A stretch of 64,000 nt of DNA from Buttiauxella sp049686335. GTDB lineage: Bacteria > Pseudomonadota > Gammaproteobacteria > Enterobacterales > Enterobacteriaceae. Position numbers and translations under genes: made by a program. The notes below the pieces were generated by a model, which saw only the letters and a list, made by a program, of their open reading frames with translations, did no database searches and was not told the origin of the DNA. Every line of letters starts with the position of its first letter. Positions within the stretch are counted from its first letter, which is position 1. Shown one piece after another: positions 35,170 to 43,073 of the stretch. The stretch covers positions 496,001 to 560,000 of the forward strand of contig NZ_JBAVHX010000010.1 in the NCBI RefSeq assembly GCF_049686335.1, given 5' to 3'.

Positions 35170-36669
35170 ATGTCTGCTAACACTGTTGCTGTTCTCGAGT
35201 CGGTTCAAACTTTTCTGGCACGTAATCATGGGCTGTATATTGATGGAAACTGGCAGTCATCTGGGTCTTCATCACGCCTGAGTGTCTTTAACCCAGCGGA
35301 CGGTCAACAAATCGCAACCAGCGCGGATGCCAACGAGGCCGATGTCGACAAAGCGGTGACTTCCGCCTGGCGTGCTTTCACCAGTGGCGTGTGGGCCAAT
35401 ATGTTGCCTGCCGCCCGTGAGCGTATCTTGCTGAAATTTGCTGACCTGGTTGAGCAAAATGCTGAGGAACTGGCGCAGCTTGAAACCCTGGAGCAGGGCA
35501 AATCAATCAATATTTCCCGCGCCTTTGAAGTGGGTTGTGCCCTTAACTGGATGCGCTACACCGCCGGGCTGACCACCAAAATCAGCGGTCGTACGCTGGA
35601 TGTGTCGATTCCGATGCCCGAAGGTGCCCGTTACCAGGCGTGGACGCGCAAAGAGCCGGTCGGCGTGGTCGCGGGTATTGTGCCGTGGAACTTCCCGCTA
35701 CTGATTGGCATGTGGAAAGTGATGCCTGCGCTTGCCGCCGGTTGTTCGATTGTGGTGAAACCGTCGGAAACCACACCACTAACGCTATTGCGTGTGGCAG
35801 AGTTAGCCAGCGAAGCCGGTTTGCCAGATGGGGTGTTTAACGTGGTCACGGGAAGTGGTGCCGTCTGCGGGCGAGCGCTTTCACAACATCCATTAATCGC
35901 AAAAGTGAGTTTCACCGGTTCAACTGCCACGGGCAAAGGCATTGCGCGTGCGGCGGCGGATCGTTTAACTCATGTCACGCTGGAGTTAGGCGGCAAAAAC
36001 CCGGCCATCGTGCTTAAAGATGCCGACCCGGCAATGGTGATTGAAGGGTTAATGGCGGGGAGCTTCCTCAATCAGGGGCAAGTTTGTGCTGCCAGTTCAC
36101 GCATCTATATCGAATCCCCGTTATTTGACACGCTGGTCAGTGGCTTTGAGCAAGCGGTGAAATCGCTGTCGGTTGGTGCCGGCATGGATATGACCACGCA
36201 CATCAACCCGCTGGTTTCGAAAGTGCATCAGCAAAAAGTTGCCAGTTATCTGGACGACGCCCAGCGAAATCATGCAGAGATTATCAGCGGGAATGCTGTG
36301 CCAAAGGGCGAGGGTTATTACGTCACGCCAACACTTGTGGTGAACCCTGCCGCAGAATTACGCCTCAATCATGAAGAGGTGTTCGGTCCGGTGGTGAATC
36401 TGGTTCGGGTTAACGACGCGGAAGAGGCGTTGCGCCTCGCTAATGATACTGAATATGGGTTAACCGCCAGCCTGTGGACCAATAACTTGCAGGCGGCAAT
36501 GAGCTATTCCTCGCGTATTCAGGCGGGGACAGTTTGGGTGAACAGCCATACGCTTATCGATGCCAATATGCCATTTGGTGGCATGAAGCAATCCGGTTCT
36601 GGCCGAGATTTTGGTCCAGACTGGCTGGATGCTTATACGGAATTAAAATCTATTTGCGTGCGCTATTAG
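35170..36669 (+). CDS. feaB: Phenylacetaldehyde dehydrogenase
   Basis: 499 residues, NAD-dependent aldehyde dehydrogenase oxidising phenylacetaldehyde to phenylacetate, which PaaK then activates. Family motifs are PWNFPLLIGMWKVMPALAAG, SFTGSTATGKGIA, the general base in LELGGKNPA and the catalytic cysteine in NQGQVCAASSRIY. Start has AAGGAG seven bases upstream. In E. coli K-12 the fea genes sit next to tynA; here they lie on the far side of paaXY. Confidence 0.95.
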   Translation: MSANTVAVLESVQTFLARNHGLYIDGNWQSSGSSSRLSVFNPADGQQIATSADANEADVDKAVTSAWRAFTSGVWANMLPAARERILLKFADLVEQNAEELAQLETLEQGKSINISRAFEVGCALNWMRYTAGLTTKISGRTLDVSIPMPEGARYQAWTRKEPVGVVAGIVPWNFPLLIGMWKVMPALAAGCSIVVKPSETTPLTLLRVAELASEAGLPDGVFNVVTGSGAVCGRALSQHPLIAKVSFTGSTATGKGIARAAADRLTHVTLELGGKNPAIVLKDADPAMVIEGLMAGSFLNQGQVCAASSRIYIESPLFDTLVSGFEQAVKSLSVGAGMDMTTHINPLVSKVHQQKVASYLDDAQRNHAEIISGNAVPKGEGYYVTPTLVVNPAAELRLNHEEVFGPVVNLVRVNDAEEALRLANDTEYGLTASLWTNNLQAAMSYSSRIQAGTVWVNSHTLIDANMPFGGMKQSGSGRDFGPDWLDAYTELKSICVRY

Positions 36670-36677
36670 AATAAAAA

Positions 36678-36699
36678 ACCCCGGATAAATCCGGGGTTA
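36678..36699 (-). terminator. Rho-independent terminator, best for the minus strand
   Basis: AACCCCGGATAAATCCGGGGTT is a perfect stem with a four-base loop. It is flanked on the left by a run of A (a T run on the minus strand), so it suits termination of digH transcripts, and probably also works for feaB. Confidence 0.85.
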
Positions 36700-36721
36700 G
36701 TACTGATGGGAATTCCTGGTT

Positions 36722-36754
36722 CGTAGGTCGGATTAGCGCAGCGACATCCGACAT
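36722..36754. repeat. REP element between feaB and digH
   Basis: GTAGGTCGGATTAGCGCAGC followed by GACATCCGACATT, a slightly diverged copy of the common REP form in this genome. Confidence 0.8.
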
Positions 36755-36767
36755 TAGTATGTCTACA

Positions 36768-38063
36768 TTACGATTGATTCCAGCGTTGTTTAAGATAGTT
36801 CACGGCTTCCTGCGTCTGTGGTTGGTTCAAATAGTCTTCTCTGAATAAGATCGTGCCATTAATATTGGGTGTCGACTCATTCATATCGATCTGTTTTTTC
36901 AGCTCAGGCACGCCGCCGTTTTTCACCCAGTCGGGCTCTATTTTTGAACGCTCACCGACTTTATAGAGCGCAACACCGATATACAGGCGCGTGTTGGTCG
37001 GTTTTACGACGTCAGACCACCATTTTGCCAGCACGTCGTAGCGCGCCGCATCACGGGCGAACGGCCAGTACAATTGCGGCGCGATATAATCCAGCAAACC
37101 TTGTTGCACCCAGCGACGGGTATCAGCAAACGACTCATCATAGGCGGCAGCGCCACGTGTATCAGAACCCGCCGGATCAAATGAGCGGTTGCGCCACACT
37201 CCGGCAGGGCTTACGCCAAATTCAACGCCTGGTTTCAGCTGTTTAATGGTGCGGGAAACTTGTTCTATTAATTGCTGCGTATTGTGGCGTCGCCAGTCCG
37301 CTTTTGAGTTAAATGCCTGACCATATGTTCTGAAGGTCGGGTTGTCGTTAAGCGCGGAACCCGGTGATTCGGTGTAGAAGTAATCATCAAACTGTACGCC
37401 ATCAATATTATATTGTTGAACCACTTCAGCCACGATGCTGGTAATCCAGTCACGCGCCTCAGGGATCCCTGGGTCGAGCACGAAACGGTCGCCCGCAGTG
37501 CGGATCCAGTCGCGGTGCAGCACATACACACTTGCCGGATCTAACGACAAGGTGCGATTTAGCTTCGCAACGGTTATCGGAGTGGTATTGGTCGAGACGC
37601 GATAGGGATTAAACCAGGCGTGGACTTTAATGCCGCGTTTGTGCGCTTCGTCGAGCATAAATTGCAACGGGTCATAACCTGGATTCTCACCAATATTTCC
37701 CGTAAAGACATCTGACCATGGCAAAATTTTTGATGACCACAGTGCGGTTCCATCCGGTTTTACCTGGAAGAACACCGTGTTAATGCCGAGATTTTTTAGC
37801 TTATCCAGTTTGTCGGTAAGCGCTTTTTGTTGCACTCGTATACGGGTGTTTGCGTCACTGATATTTGCGGACGAGACCGGTGGCCAGTCAAGACGAGAAA
37901 CGGTTGCAAGCCAGACACCGCGCATCGGTTCACGGCTTTGATCCGTTTTCCCCGCAACCGGTTTGGTGACAGAGGGCAACGGCGTCACCAGCGATTTCGG
38001 CGGTTTGGATGAACAACTGGCGAGTAACAAAACAGCGGCAACAAGGGTGCCTGTCGTTTTCAC
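36768..38063 (-). CDS. digH: Divisome-localised glycosyl hydrolase DigH (lipoprotein)
   Basis: 431 residues from a GTG start at 38063. GH10-like (DUF187) glycosyl hydrolase of E. coli that cleaves denuded peptidoglycan glycans at the septum. The N-terminus MKTTGTLVAAVLLLASC is a lipoprotein signal with lipobox LLASC. The catalytic domain begins EPMRGVWLATVSRLDWPP and includes GVQFDDYFYTESPGSALND and GVSPAGVWRNRSFDP. An in-frame extension to a TTG at 38156 exists but would put 31 residues before a normal lipoprotein signal, so I prefer 38063. No strong ribosome site precedes either. Confidence 0.9.
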   Translation of the reverse strand: MKTTGTLVAAVLLLASCSSKPPKSLVTPLPSVTKPVAGKTDQSREPMRGVWLATVSRLDWPPVSSANISDANTRIRVQQKALTDKLDKLKNLGINTVFFQVKPDGTALWSSKILPWSDVFTGNIGENPGYDPLQFMLDEAHKRGIKVHAWFNPYRVSTNTTPITVAKLNRTLSLDPASVYVLHRDWIRTAGDRFVLDPGIPEARDWITSIVAEVVQQYNIDGVQFDDYFYTESPGSALNDNPTFRTYGQAFNSKADWRRHNTQQLIEQVSRTIKQLKPGVEFGVSPAGVWRNRSFDPAGSDTRGAAAYDESFADTRRWVQQGLLDYIAPQLYWPFARDAARYDVLAKWWSDVVKPTNTRLYIGVALYKVGERSKIEPDWVKNGGVPELKKQIDMNESTPNINGTILFREDYLNQPQTQEAVNYLKQRWNQS

Positions 38064-38188
38064 ATGAGTGACAAGGGGAAAGCTGCGTGGACTGCTGATG
38101 ATAGACTCCAGTTTATTCAGGGCGCCGCGAAAAGAAATATTCTCTTCTGATTTCAATTTAAGTCAATCAAACCCGCTAAACAGTGATG

Positions 38189-38359
38189 CTAAATCAGTGC
38201 GTTCTGGAGATACGAATGTAATGAATTAACGCCCCGCAGTTCATGCGGAGCGTTATAATTTCTGACCTGTGCGTCTGTAAAATCGAGCAAGGGAAGGGGC
38301 TGCGGATCATTCAGATAATTGAAATTCAATACGAATGTATCCTGCTTAAATATCATCAT
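38189..38359 (-). CDS. Small hypothetical protein after ariR
   Basis: 56-codon frame whose ATG (38359) lies just inside the ariR 3' end, giving an overlap typical of coupled genes. Product ends GVNSLHSYLQNALI. It occupies the slot where E. coli has ymgC, but I see no convincing similarity to YmgC. A TTG start further in, preceded by AGCAGGA, is an alternative. Unrecognised; coding status is uncertain. Confidence 0.3.
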   Translation of the reverse strand: MMIFKQDTFVLNFNYLNDPQPLPLLDFTDAQVRNYNAPHELRGVNSLHSYLQNALI

Positions 38360-38624
38360 ACGTGTGGTCAACAACGATCTCGAGAGTCTTACGCACGATG
38401 TCAATGGTGACGACATCATCGGTGGACTCAATAGCCTCAATCAGCTTTTGAATAATGGCTTTATTAGTAAGATGTCCATCAGTAGCAAGAATGCTGCGTA
38501 TTACCGCTCCGAGTAATACGGCCTCATCAGCCAGCATATCGCCAGCATTACGAAAGTATGCAGTCAGTGCAGTGTTAGGCAGAGTGGCATAGATTTCTGA
38601 TTTATGAAGCGTCATTTGGGTCAT
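38346..38624 (-). CDS. ariR: AriR/YmgB regulator of acid resistance and biofilm
   Basis: 92 residues, small all-helical YmgB-family protein. It shares with E. coli AriR the pattern ALTAYFRNAGDMLADEAVLLG and the C-terminus DIVRKTLEIVVDHTYDD. In E. coli these connector proteins, derepressed when BluF relieves BluR under blue light, act through the Rcs system to lower curli and raise colanic acid. Start has GGTGA seven bases before the ATG. Third gene of ycgZ-ymgA-ariR here. Confidence 0.88.
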   Translation of the reverse strand: MTQMTLHKSEIYATLPNTALTAYFRNAGDMLADEAVLLGAVIRSILATDGHLTNKAIIQKLIEAIESTDDVVTIDIVRKTLEIVVDHTYDDI

Positions 38625-38664
38625 TTACGTTCACCATTATTAAACTGTGAGTTTTTAGGGGTAG

Positions 38665-38988
38665 TCAGTGTTTTTTACTACTACCGTGATCAGGGCTATC
38701 GTCGAATAACTGATACACATTATTGTCCTTCCTGTTCTGACTCTCCTTGTCCCATTCCTTATGCGCAGGAACCAGAGTAGGGCGCGAAATGCTCAGACGT
38801 TGGTTGCGTATATCAGCAATCACATCCGCGATAAGATTTCGCCGCTGTGCCTCTCTTTCTGTCGCTTCCATGACTTGCAGCCTTTCAATCAGGGAACCGG
38901 TACTGACTGGCCCGTTATCGTAAAGGATTGATAAAACTGCCTCTCCAATCAGTTGGTCGATTAATTTCTCTCTTTTACTTCTATTCAT
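38665..38988 (-). CDS. ymgA: YmgA-like connector protein
   Basis: 107 residues from the ATG at 38988; a GTG seven codons upstream is possible. The central part GEAVLSILYDNGPVSTGSLIERLQVMEATEREAQRRNLIADVI parallels E. coli YmgA (two-helix YmgB-like fold) and the C-terminus is polar and diverged. Position between ycgZ and ariR supports the name. Family role: modulation of biofilm matrix via the Rcs phosphorelay. Confidence 0.75.
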   Translation of the reverse strand: MNRSKREKLIDQLIGEAVLSILYDNGPVSTGSLIERLQVMEATEREAQRRNLIADVIADIRNQRLSISRPTLVPAHKEWDKESQNRKDNNVYQLFDDSPDHGSSKKH

Positions 38989-39160
38989 AACTGCGTCTCT
39001 GCTTGCCACTGTGTTTCGTATCCGAAACGTGGCATGAAATCAGCCCTCTTGTCCAGGAGGTAAGCTGAAAGTTGCCAGGCTCTTCGATATTGCCTGAAAT
39101 AATGCTCCCGCGAGTGTTGAACTAATAAGCCGTTAATTTGCGCTGTCCGACCGTTTGAAC

Positions 39161-39400
39161 CTAACGGTCGAAAAGTAAGCCAATTAATGTGTGGTAGTGA
39201 CTCTCTTCTTCCGGACCTGATGCTTCTTCAACCCGACGTAATAATTTTGTACAGATTGATTTGCGGTTCAAACTCCGTCCATCACTCAGGATCTCGACCA
39301 CAATTTGCCCAAGTGTTTCCTGCTGTGAAGGCAGGGCCGCTTTTGAGAAATAGCGTGTGATCGCCGTAGCCGTATCGGGAACGTAGTTGTTCTGTTGCAT
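39161..39400 (-). CDS. ycgZ: YcgZ connector protein
   Basis: 79 residues, clear match to E. coli YcgZ (TAITRYFSKAALPSQQETLGQIVVEIL and HYHTLIGLLF). First gene of the BluR-repressed operon, transcribed divergently from bluF. Its upstream region contains several TGTACA/TATACA elements expected to bind BluR. Confidence 0.9.
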   Translation of the reverse strand: MQQNNYVPDTATAITRYFSKAALPSQQETLGQIVVEILSDGRSLNRKSICTKLLRRVEEASGPEEESHYHTLIGLLFDR

Positions 39401-39434
39401 CAGTTACTCCTGTAAATATGCAGTCTTCATCAAA

Positions 39435-39637
39435 TGTACAAATAAAGTTATACAACCTTTAAAAACTTGTACATAGAAAAAGGTAAGGATTTGTCTTAAA
39501 ATCCTAAGCTATAAGTGCTACTCCTTTCATATCAGTTAGTTAGAAAAATATTTAACTTAAGTCGACAAAAACAGCTGTACAGCTTTATCATTTCCTTGCA
39601 ACGGCGATGGCAAAAAACCTGCTTTATTCGGTGTACA
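39435..39637. promoter_or_regulatory. ycgZ-bluF divergent region with BluR-type TGTACA elements
   Basis: TGTACA occurs at 39435, 39468, 39577 (within the palindrome AGCTGTACAGCT) and 39632, with a TATACA variant at 39449 in GTTATACAACC. TTGTACA half-sites are the known recognition core of the related regulator MlrA. The density far exceeds chance for a six-base palindrome. The 345-bp gap contains no gene. Confidence 0.6.
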
Positions 39638-39745
39638 TGCATACAATTGTTGTTAATAAGTTATTAATTCTAATGTATTTTAAATGAGGGGTTTGGTTAC
39701 TCATCTGCTACTGTAAAGGCTTAAATCGCCTCCATTGGACACACC

Positions 39746-40966
39746 ATGCTCACAACTATCATTTACCGCAGCCATATCTGTAAGAACGTACCGTTTGAAT
39801 CAGTGATGGATATGGTTGCAGCAGCAAAATTAAGAAATGATCAGGCCGATGTGACAGGTATCTTGCTGTTCAACGGCACGCACTTCCTTCAACTTATTGA
39901 AGGCCCGGAAGAGAGTGTGTTGAAGATTTATCAGCATATTTGCCAGGATGAGCGTCATTGCAATATCGTTGAGCTGCTTTGTGACCACGGGCCAACCCGT
40001 CGGTTTGGCAAGACCGGTATGGAACTCTTTGATTTAAGAGAACATGACAGCGAAAGGGTACTGCAAACTGTACTCGACAAAGGCACATCGAAGTACCAGC
40101 TGATTTATAATGACCGGGCGCTTAAATTCTTGCGGACGTTTGTTTCAGCTACTGAAAAAGAGAACTATTTTGAGATCCCCCCAGCGGATTCCTGGGTGTT
40201 TATTCCGGATGAGGGCGAAAGCCATACCAACCTCGCCGCCCCAGATAACACGGCAGATTGTTGTTTTGCTTTCCAGCCGATGGTTGACCCGTTTGCCCAG
40301 GAAATTATCTCGACCGAAGCCTTGCTACGCACCCCTGGCGGCGGTTCACCGGAGATATATTTTGCAGGATTGACCGGGAACGAGCTTTATCAGGCAGATC
40401 TCAATAGCAAGAAAGTTGCCTTTGCGATGGCCAGTGCGCTCAAACTTGGGAAACACTCTGTCTCGGTGAATCTATTGCCTATGGCGCTGGTGATGATCCC
40501 CGATGCGGTTAATTTCTTGTTAAGAGAAATTCAGATAAATGGCCTTGTACCAGAGCAGGTAACAATAGAATTTACTGAATGCGAGGTGATTTCACGTATT
40601 GACGAGTTCACTGATGCAGTGAGACAACTTAAATCAGCCGGGATTAATGTCGCCATAGACCACTTTGGCGCCGGTTTTGGCGGACTGTTGTTGCTGGCTC
40701 AGTTTCAGCCGGACAGAATTAAGATCAACCGCGAACTGATTAAAGATGTTCACAAAAGTGGTCCGCGGCAGGCCATCATTCAGGCCATTATCAAATGCTG
40801 TGCTTCGCTTGAAATCGCTATTTCGGCGGTGGGTGTCGAAAAACCCGAAGAGTGGATGTGGCTGGAATCAGCAGGCATTACCCATTTTCAGGGCAACTTG
40901 TTTGCTAGCGCCAGACTGAGTGGCGTAGCTGCCGTGGCCTGGCCAGAAAGGAAAGCAGATCTCTAA
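39746..40966 (+). CDS. bluF: BluF blue-light sensor (BLUF domain plus degenerate EAL)
   Basis: 406 residues. The N-terminal FAD-binding BLUF domain (Tyr in TTIIYRSH, Gln in THFLQLIEGPEE) reads blue light. The C-terminal EAL-fold binds the BluR repressor rather than hydrolysing cyclic-di-GMP. The EAL triplet itself is retained here (STEALLR), but the DDFG-type loop is DHFGAGFGG, losing one metal aspartate, so phosphodiesterase activity is unlikely. Close match to E. coli BluF throughout. Confidence 0.95.
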   Translation: MLTTIIYRSHICKNVPFESVMDMVAAAKLRNDQADVTGILLFNGTHFLQLIEGPEESVLKIYQHICQDERHCNIVELLCDHGPTRRFGKTGMELFDLREHDSERVLQTVLDKGTSKYQLIYNDRALKFLRTFVSATEKENYFEIPPADSWVFIPDEGESHTNLAAPDNTADCCFAFQPMVDPFAQEIISTEALLRTPGGGSPEIYFAGLTGNELYQADLNSKKVAFAMASALKLGKHSVSVNLLPMALVMIPDAVNFLLREIQINGLVPEQVTIEFTECEVISRIDEFTDAVRQLKSAGINVAIDHFGAGFGGLLLLAQFQPDRIKINRELIKDVHKSGPRQAIIQAIIKCCASLEIAISAVGVEKPEEWMWLESAGITHFQGNLFASARLSGVAAVAWPERKADL

Positions 40967-40970
40967 TCCA

Positions 40971-41002
40971 GGTTGTACAATGTAAATATAGGTTGTACAA
41001 CC
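40971..41002. promoter_or_regulatory. Paired GGTTGTACAA operators before bluR
   Basis: GGTTGTACAA at 40971-40980 and GGTTGTACAACC (a perfect 12-bp palindrome) at 40991-41002 are direct repeats exactly 20 bp apart, 55 bp upstream of the bluR start. Likely autoregulatory sites. Another copy (TTGTACAACC) lies inside bluR at 41343-41352. Confidence 0.6.
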
Positions 41003-41056
41003 CGCCTGGAGTCGTTAGTTTCAATAGGGATGTTTTAAGCTTACAAAGAGGGATTA

Positions 41057-41797
41057 ATGACCTTATACAGTATCGGTGAAGTTGCCGAACGATGCGCAAT
41101 CAACCCTGTCACGCTACGAGCCTGGCAGCGTCGCTATGGATTACTCAAACCTCAAAGGAGTGAGGGCGGACATCGACAGTTTGATGACGAAGATATCGAG
41201 CGTATTGAAGAGATTAAGCGCTTGATAAAAAGCGGTGTGTCCGTAGGAAAGGTCAAAGCATTACTGGAAGCGAGGGTAATTACCACTCATGACCATGACA
41301 TGTGGCAGTCACAGCAAGAAGAGTTGTTGACCGTTCTGCGCCTTGTACAACCCGCTAAACTCCGCGCGAAGATTGCGACTTTAGGTCATGAAATTCCCGT
41401 CGACACTCTTATTGATCATATCTTTATACCTGTACGACAGTGCCTCAATCTGGATAAAAATACCGCCCGGGCTATGAGTAGTTTGTTTGATGGGCTGTTG
41501 ATTGAGTACGTCGTTCAGTGCCTTGCGGATGCCCGCAACAAGGAAGGTAAAGATACGCTAATGATTGGTTGGGATATCGAAGACAGACTCCGTATGTGGC
41601 TTGAGGCCTGCCGTCTATCGCAACATGGATGGCGTCCTGATGTTCTTGCCGATCCTCTGGATGCACCTCGTCCGGAGTTATTCCCTGGCCAGCATATATT
41701 TGTCTGGACCGGGAAGGCGTTAACGTTGCGTCAGCAGGAACAACTCGAGCACTGGCAGAAGCAAGGATATGCCATTAAGTTTCATTCGGGTGAATAG
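41057..41797 (+). CDS. bluR: BluR, MerR-like repressor
   Basis: 246 residues. N-terminal MerR winged helix (YSIGEVAERCAINPVTLRAWQRRYGLLKPQRSEGGHR is the family region) followed by an all-helical and Rossmann-like C-terminal half lacking the B12-binding histidine of CarH/LitR. In E. coli BluR represses ycgZ-ymgA-ariR and is antagonised by light-excited BluF. Start follows GAGGG. Unlike E. coli, where bluR and bluF are also adjacent, the intergenic region here contains a clear operator pair. Confidence 0.93.
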   Translation: MTLYSIGEVAERCAINPVTLRAWQRRYGLLKPQRSEGGHRQFDDEDIERIEEIKRLIKSGVSVGKVKALLEARVITTHDHDMWQSQQEELLTVLRLVQPAKLRAKIATLGHEIPVDTLIDHIFIPVRQCLNLDKNTARAMSSLFDGLLIEYVVQCLADARNKEGKDTLMIGWDIEDRLRMWLEACRLSQHGWRPDVLADPLDAPRPELFPGQHIFVWTGKALTLRQQEQLEHWQKQGYAIKFHSGE

Positions 41798-41831
41798 TGT
41801 TGGTGAATAGTGTTTAGGTCAACATCACAGA

Positions 41832-41895
41832 GCGGGATGTCTCCCGCCCCGTCAGTGCCTTTATCAATATAGATAAAGCCGGTTTGCGAAAACCG
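41832..41895. terminator. Cluster of hairpins between converging bluR and ybgA-like gene
   Basis: Three stems occur in 64 bases: GCGGGA/TCCCGC (41832-41847), CTTTATC/GATAAAG (41859-41878) and CGGTTT/AAACCG (41880-41895). They separate converging genes and probably act as a bidirectional terminator. Confidence 0.55.
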
Positions 41896-41898
41896 TCA

Positions 41899-42858
41899 TC
41901 AGTTTACCATCAGTCTCAAACATAAATTCTCCGGATAGGGGGCAAAGTAGTTTTGCGTCTGCAGGTAGCGATCCGGGTATTCAGCCAGATAATGATTTAG
42001 CAGCGTAAGCGGGGCCAGGATAGGCAGCAGCCCATCACGGTAGTGCAGAATCACATCCCGCAGTTCGCCGCGCTGGCGGTTATTCAGCTGGTTACGGAAA
42101 TATCCCTGAATATGCATAAGCACATTAGTGTGATTTTTCCGTGACGCAGGTTTTTTCAGGATCGTCATCAGCTTTTCGCGGTACACAACGAAAAAGGCCT
42201 CCAGATCTTCCCATTCATGCAGCGAGGCGACAAAAGGCCCAATCTCCCGATAACCGGCCTGATGGTGCGCCAATAACTGGAGTTTGTAGCGGCTGTGAAA
42301 ATCCAGTATCGCACGGCGAGTCAGCCCGTTTTCCCGCAAGGTGTTCAGCTCGTGCAGGGCGAAGACGCGCTCGACAAAGTTTTCCCGCAACACGGCATCG
42401 TGCAGGCGTCCATCTTCTTCAACCGGTAACCACGGGTATTTCTCCAGTAACGCAGCGGTAAACAGGCCAACACCTTCTTTACATCCGCGATTGCCTTTTT
42501 CATCGTATAAACGCACGCGCTCCATACCGCAACTCGGTGATTTTGCACAGACGATAAAGCCCGACAATTCGCCCAAACGTGGGAGATACGAAGCGGCGAA
42601 CTCGGCCATTTTTTCCGTGACATCCTCGTTTGGCGCATGGCTGAAACGCATCCGGATATCGCCTTCGGTCGTCTGAACCAGACGTAGTGCCGGGCGAGGG
42701 ACGGGCAGGCCGATGGACATCTCCGGGCAGACGGGTTTGAACGTCACCCATTGCGCCAGGTCGTCCATGACAAATCCCATGCGTTTATGTCCGCCGTCAA
42801 AGCGCACGGCCGAGCCTGTTAAACATCCGCTGATACCAATGATGGGTTTAATGTTCAT
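41899..42858 (-). CDS. YbgA-type DUF523/DUF1722 protein
   Basis: 319 residues. N-terminal DUF523 (ISGCLTGSAVRFDGGHKR, CPEMSIGLPVPR, and AKSPSCG cysteines) is fused to DUF1722 (FHSRYKLQLLAHHQAGYREIGPFV, and RNQLNNRQRGELRDVILHYRDGLLPILAPLTLL). Homologues often lie beside photolyase genes and LitR/MlrA-type regulators; DUF523 relatives act as thiouracil desulfidases and DUF1722 proteins are linked to light or DNA-damage responses. No photolyase is adjacent. A 34-bp inverted repeat shared with the 44674 operon lies 33 bases upstream. Confidence 0.88.
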   Translation of the reverse strand: MNIKPIIGISGCLTGSAVRFDGGHKRMGFVMDDLAQWVTFKPVCPEMSIGLPVPRPALRLVQTTEGDIRMRFSHAPNEDVTEKMAEFAASYLPRLGELSGFIVCAKSPSCGMERVRLYDEKGNRGCKEGVGLFTAALLEKYPWLPVEEDGRLHDAVLRENFVERVFALHELNTLRENGLTRRAILDFHSRYKLQLLAHHQAGYREIGPFVASLHEWEDLEAFFVVYREKLMTILKKPASRKNHTNVLMHIQGYFRNQLNNRQRGELRDVILHYRDGLLPILAPLTLLNHYLAEYPDRYLQTQNYFAPYPENLCLRLMVN

Positions 42859-42890
42859 GGCACGATCCTGCTGTTGTTAAGGCATACTTT

Positions 42891-42924
42891 AAACTTACAC
42901 AACAAATAGTTTTTGTCCAAGTTT
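42891..42924. promoter_or_regulatory. 34-bp inverted-repeat operator A
   Basis: Arms AAACTTACACAA (42891-42902) and TTGTCCAAGTTT (42913-42924) with a 10-bp spacer. Read on the minus strand it is almost identical to operator B at 44597-44630. It is located immediately upstream of the ybgA-like gene, which fits control by the neighbouring MerR regulator. Confidence 0.65.
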
Positions 42925-43073
42925 AAGATTGTGTATTTTTTATTAATCAATAATATCAACTGATTAAAACAGCAGGTTTAAGCCTGATTTTTTGAGAAGT
43001 TTAAGAGCGTACGCAAGCCGCACCACCATAACGGTTGTGTGACTGAGTCTTCGTTTTGCGTGGGGAAATGGAA

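Noticed and set aside
39746..40966. Active c-di-GMP phosphodiesterase
   Set aside because: The DDFG-type metal loop is DHFG, and close homologue BluF in E. coli does not hydrolyse c-di-GMP.
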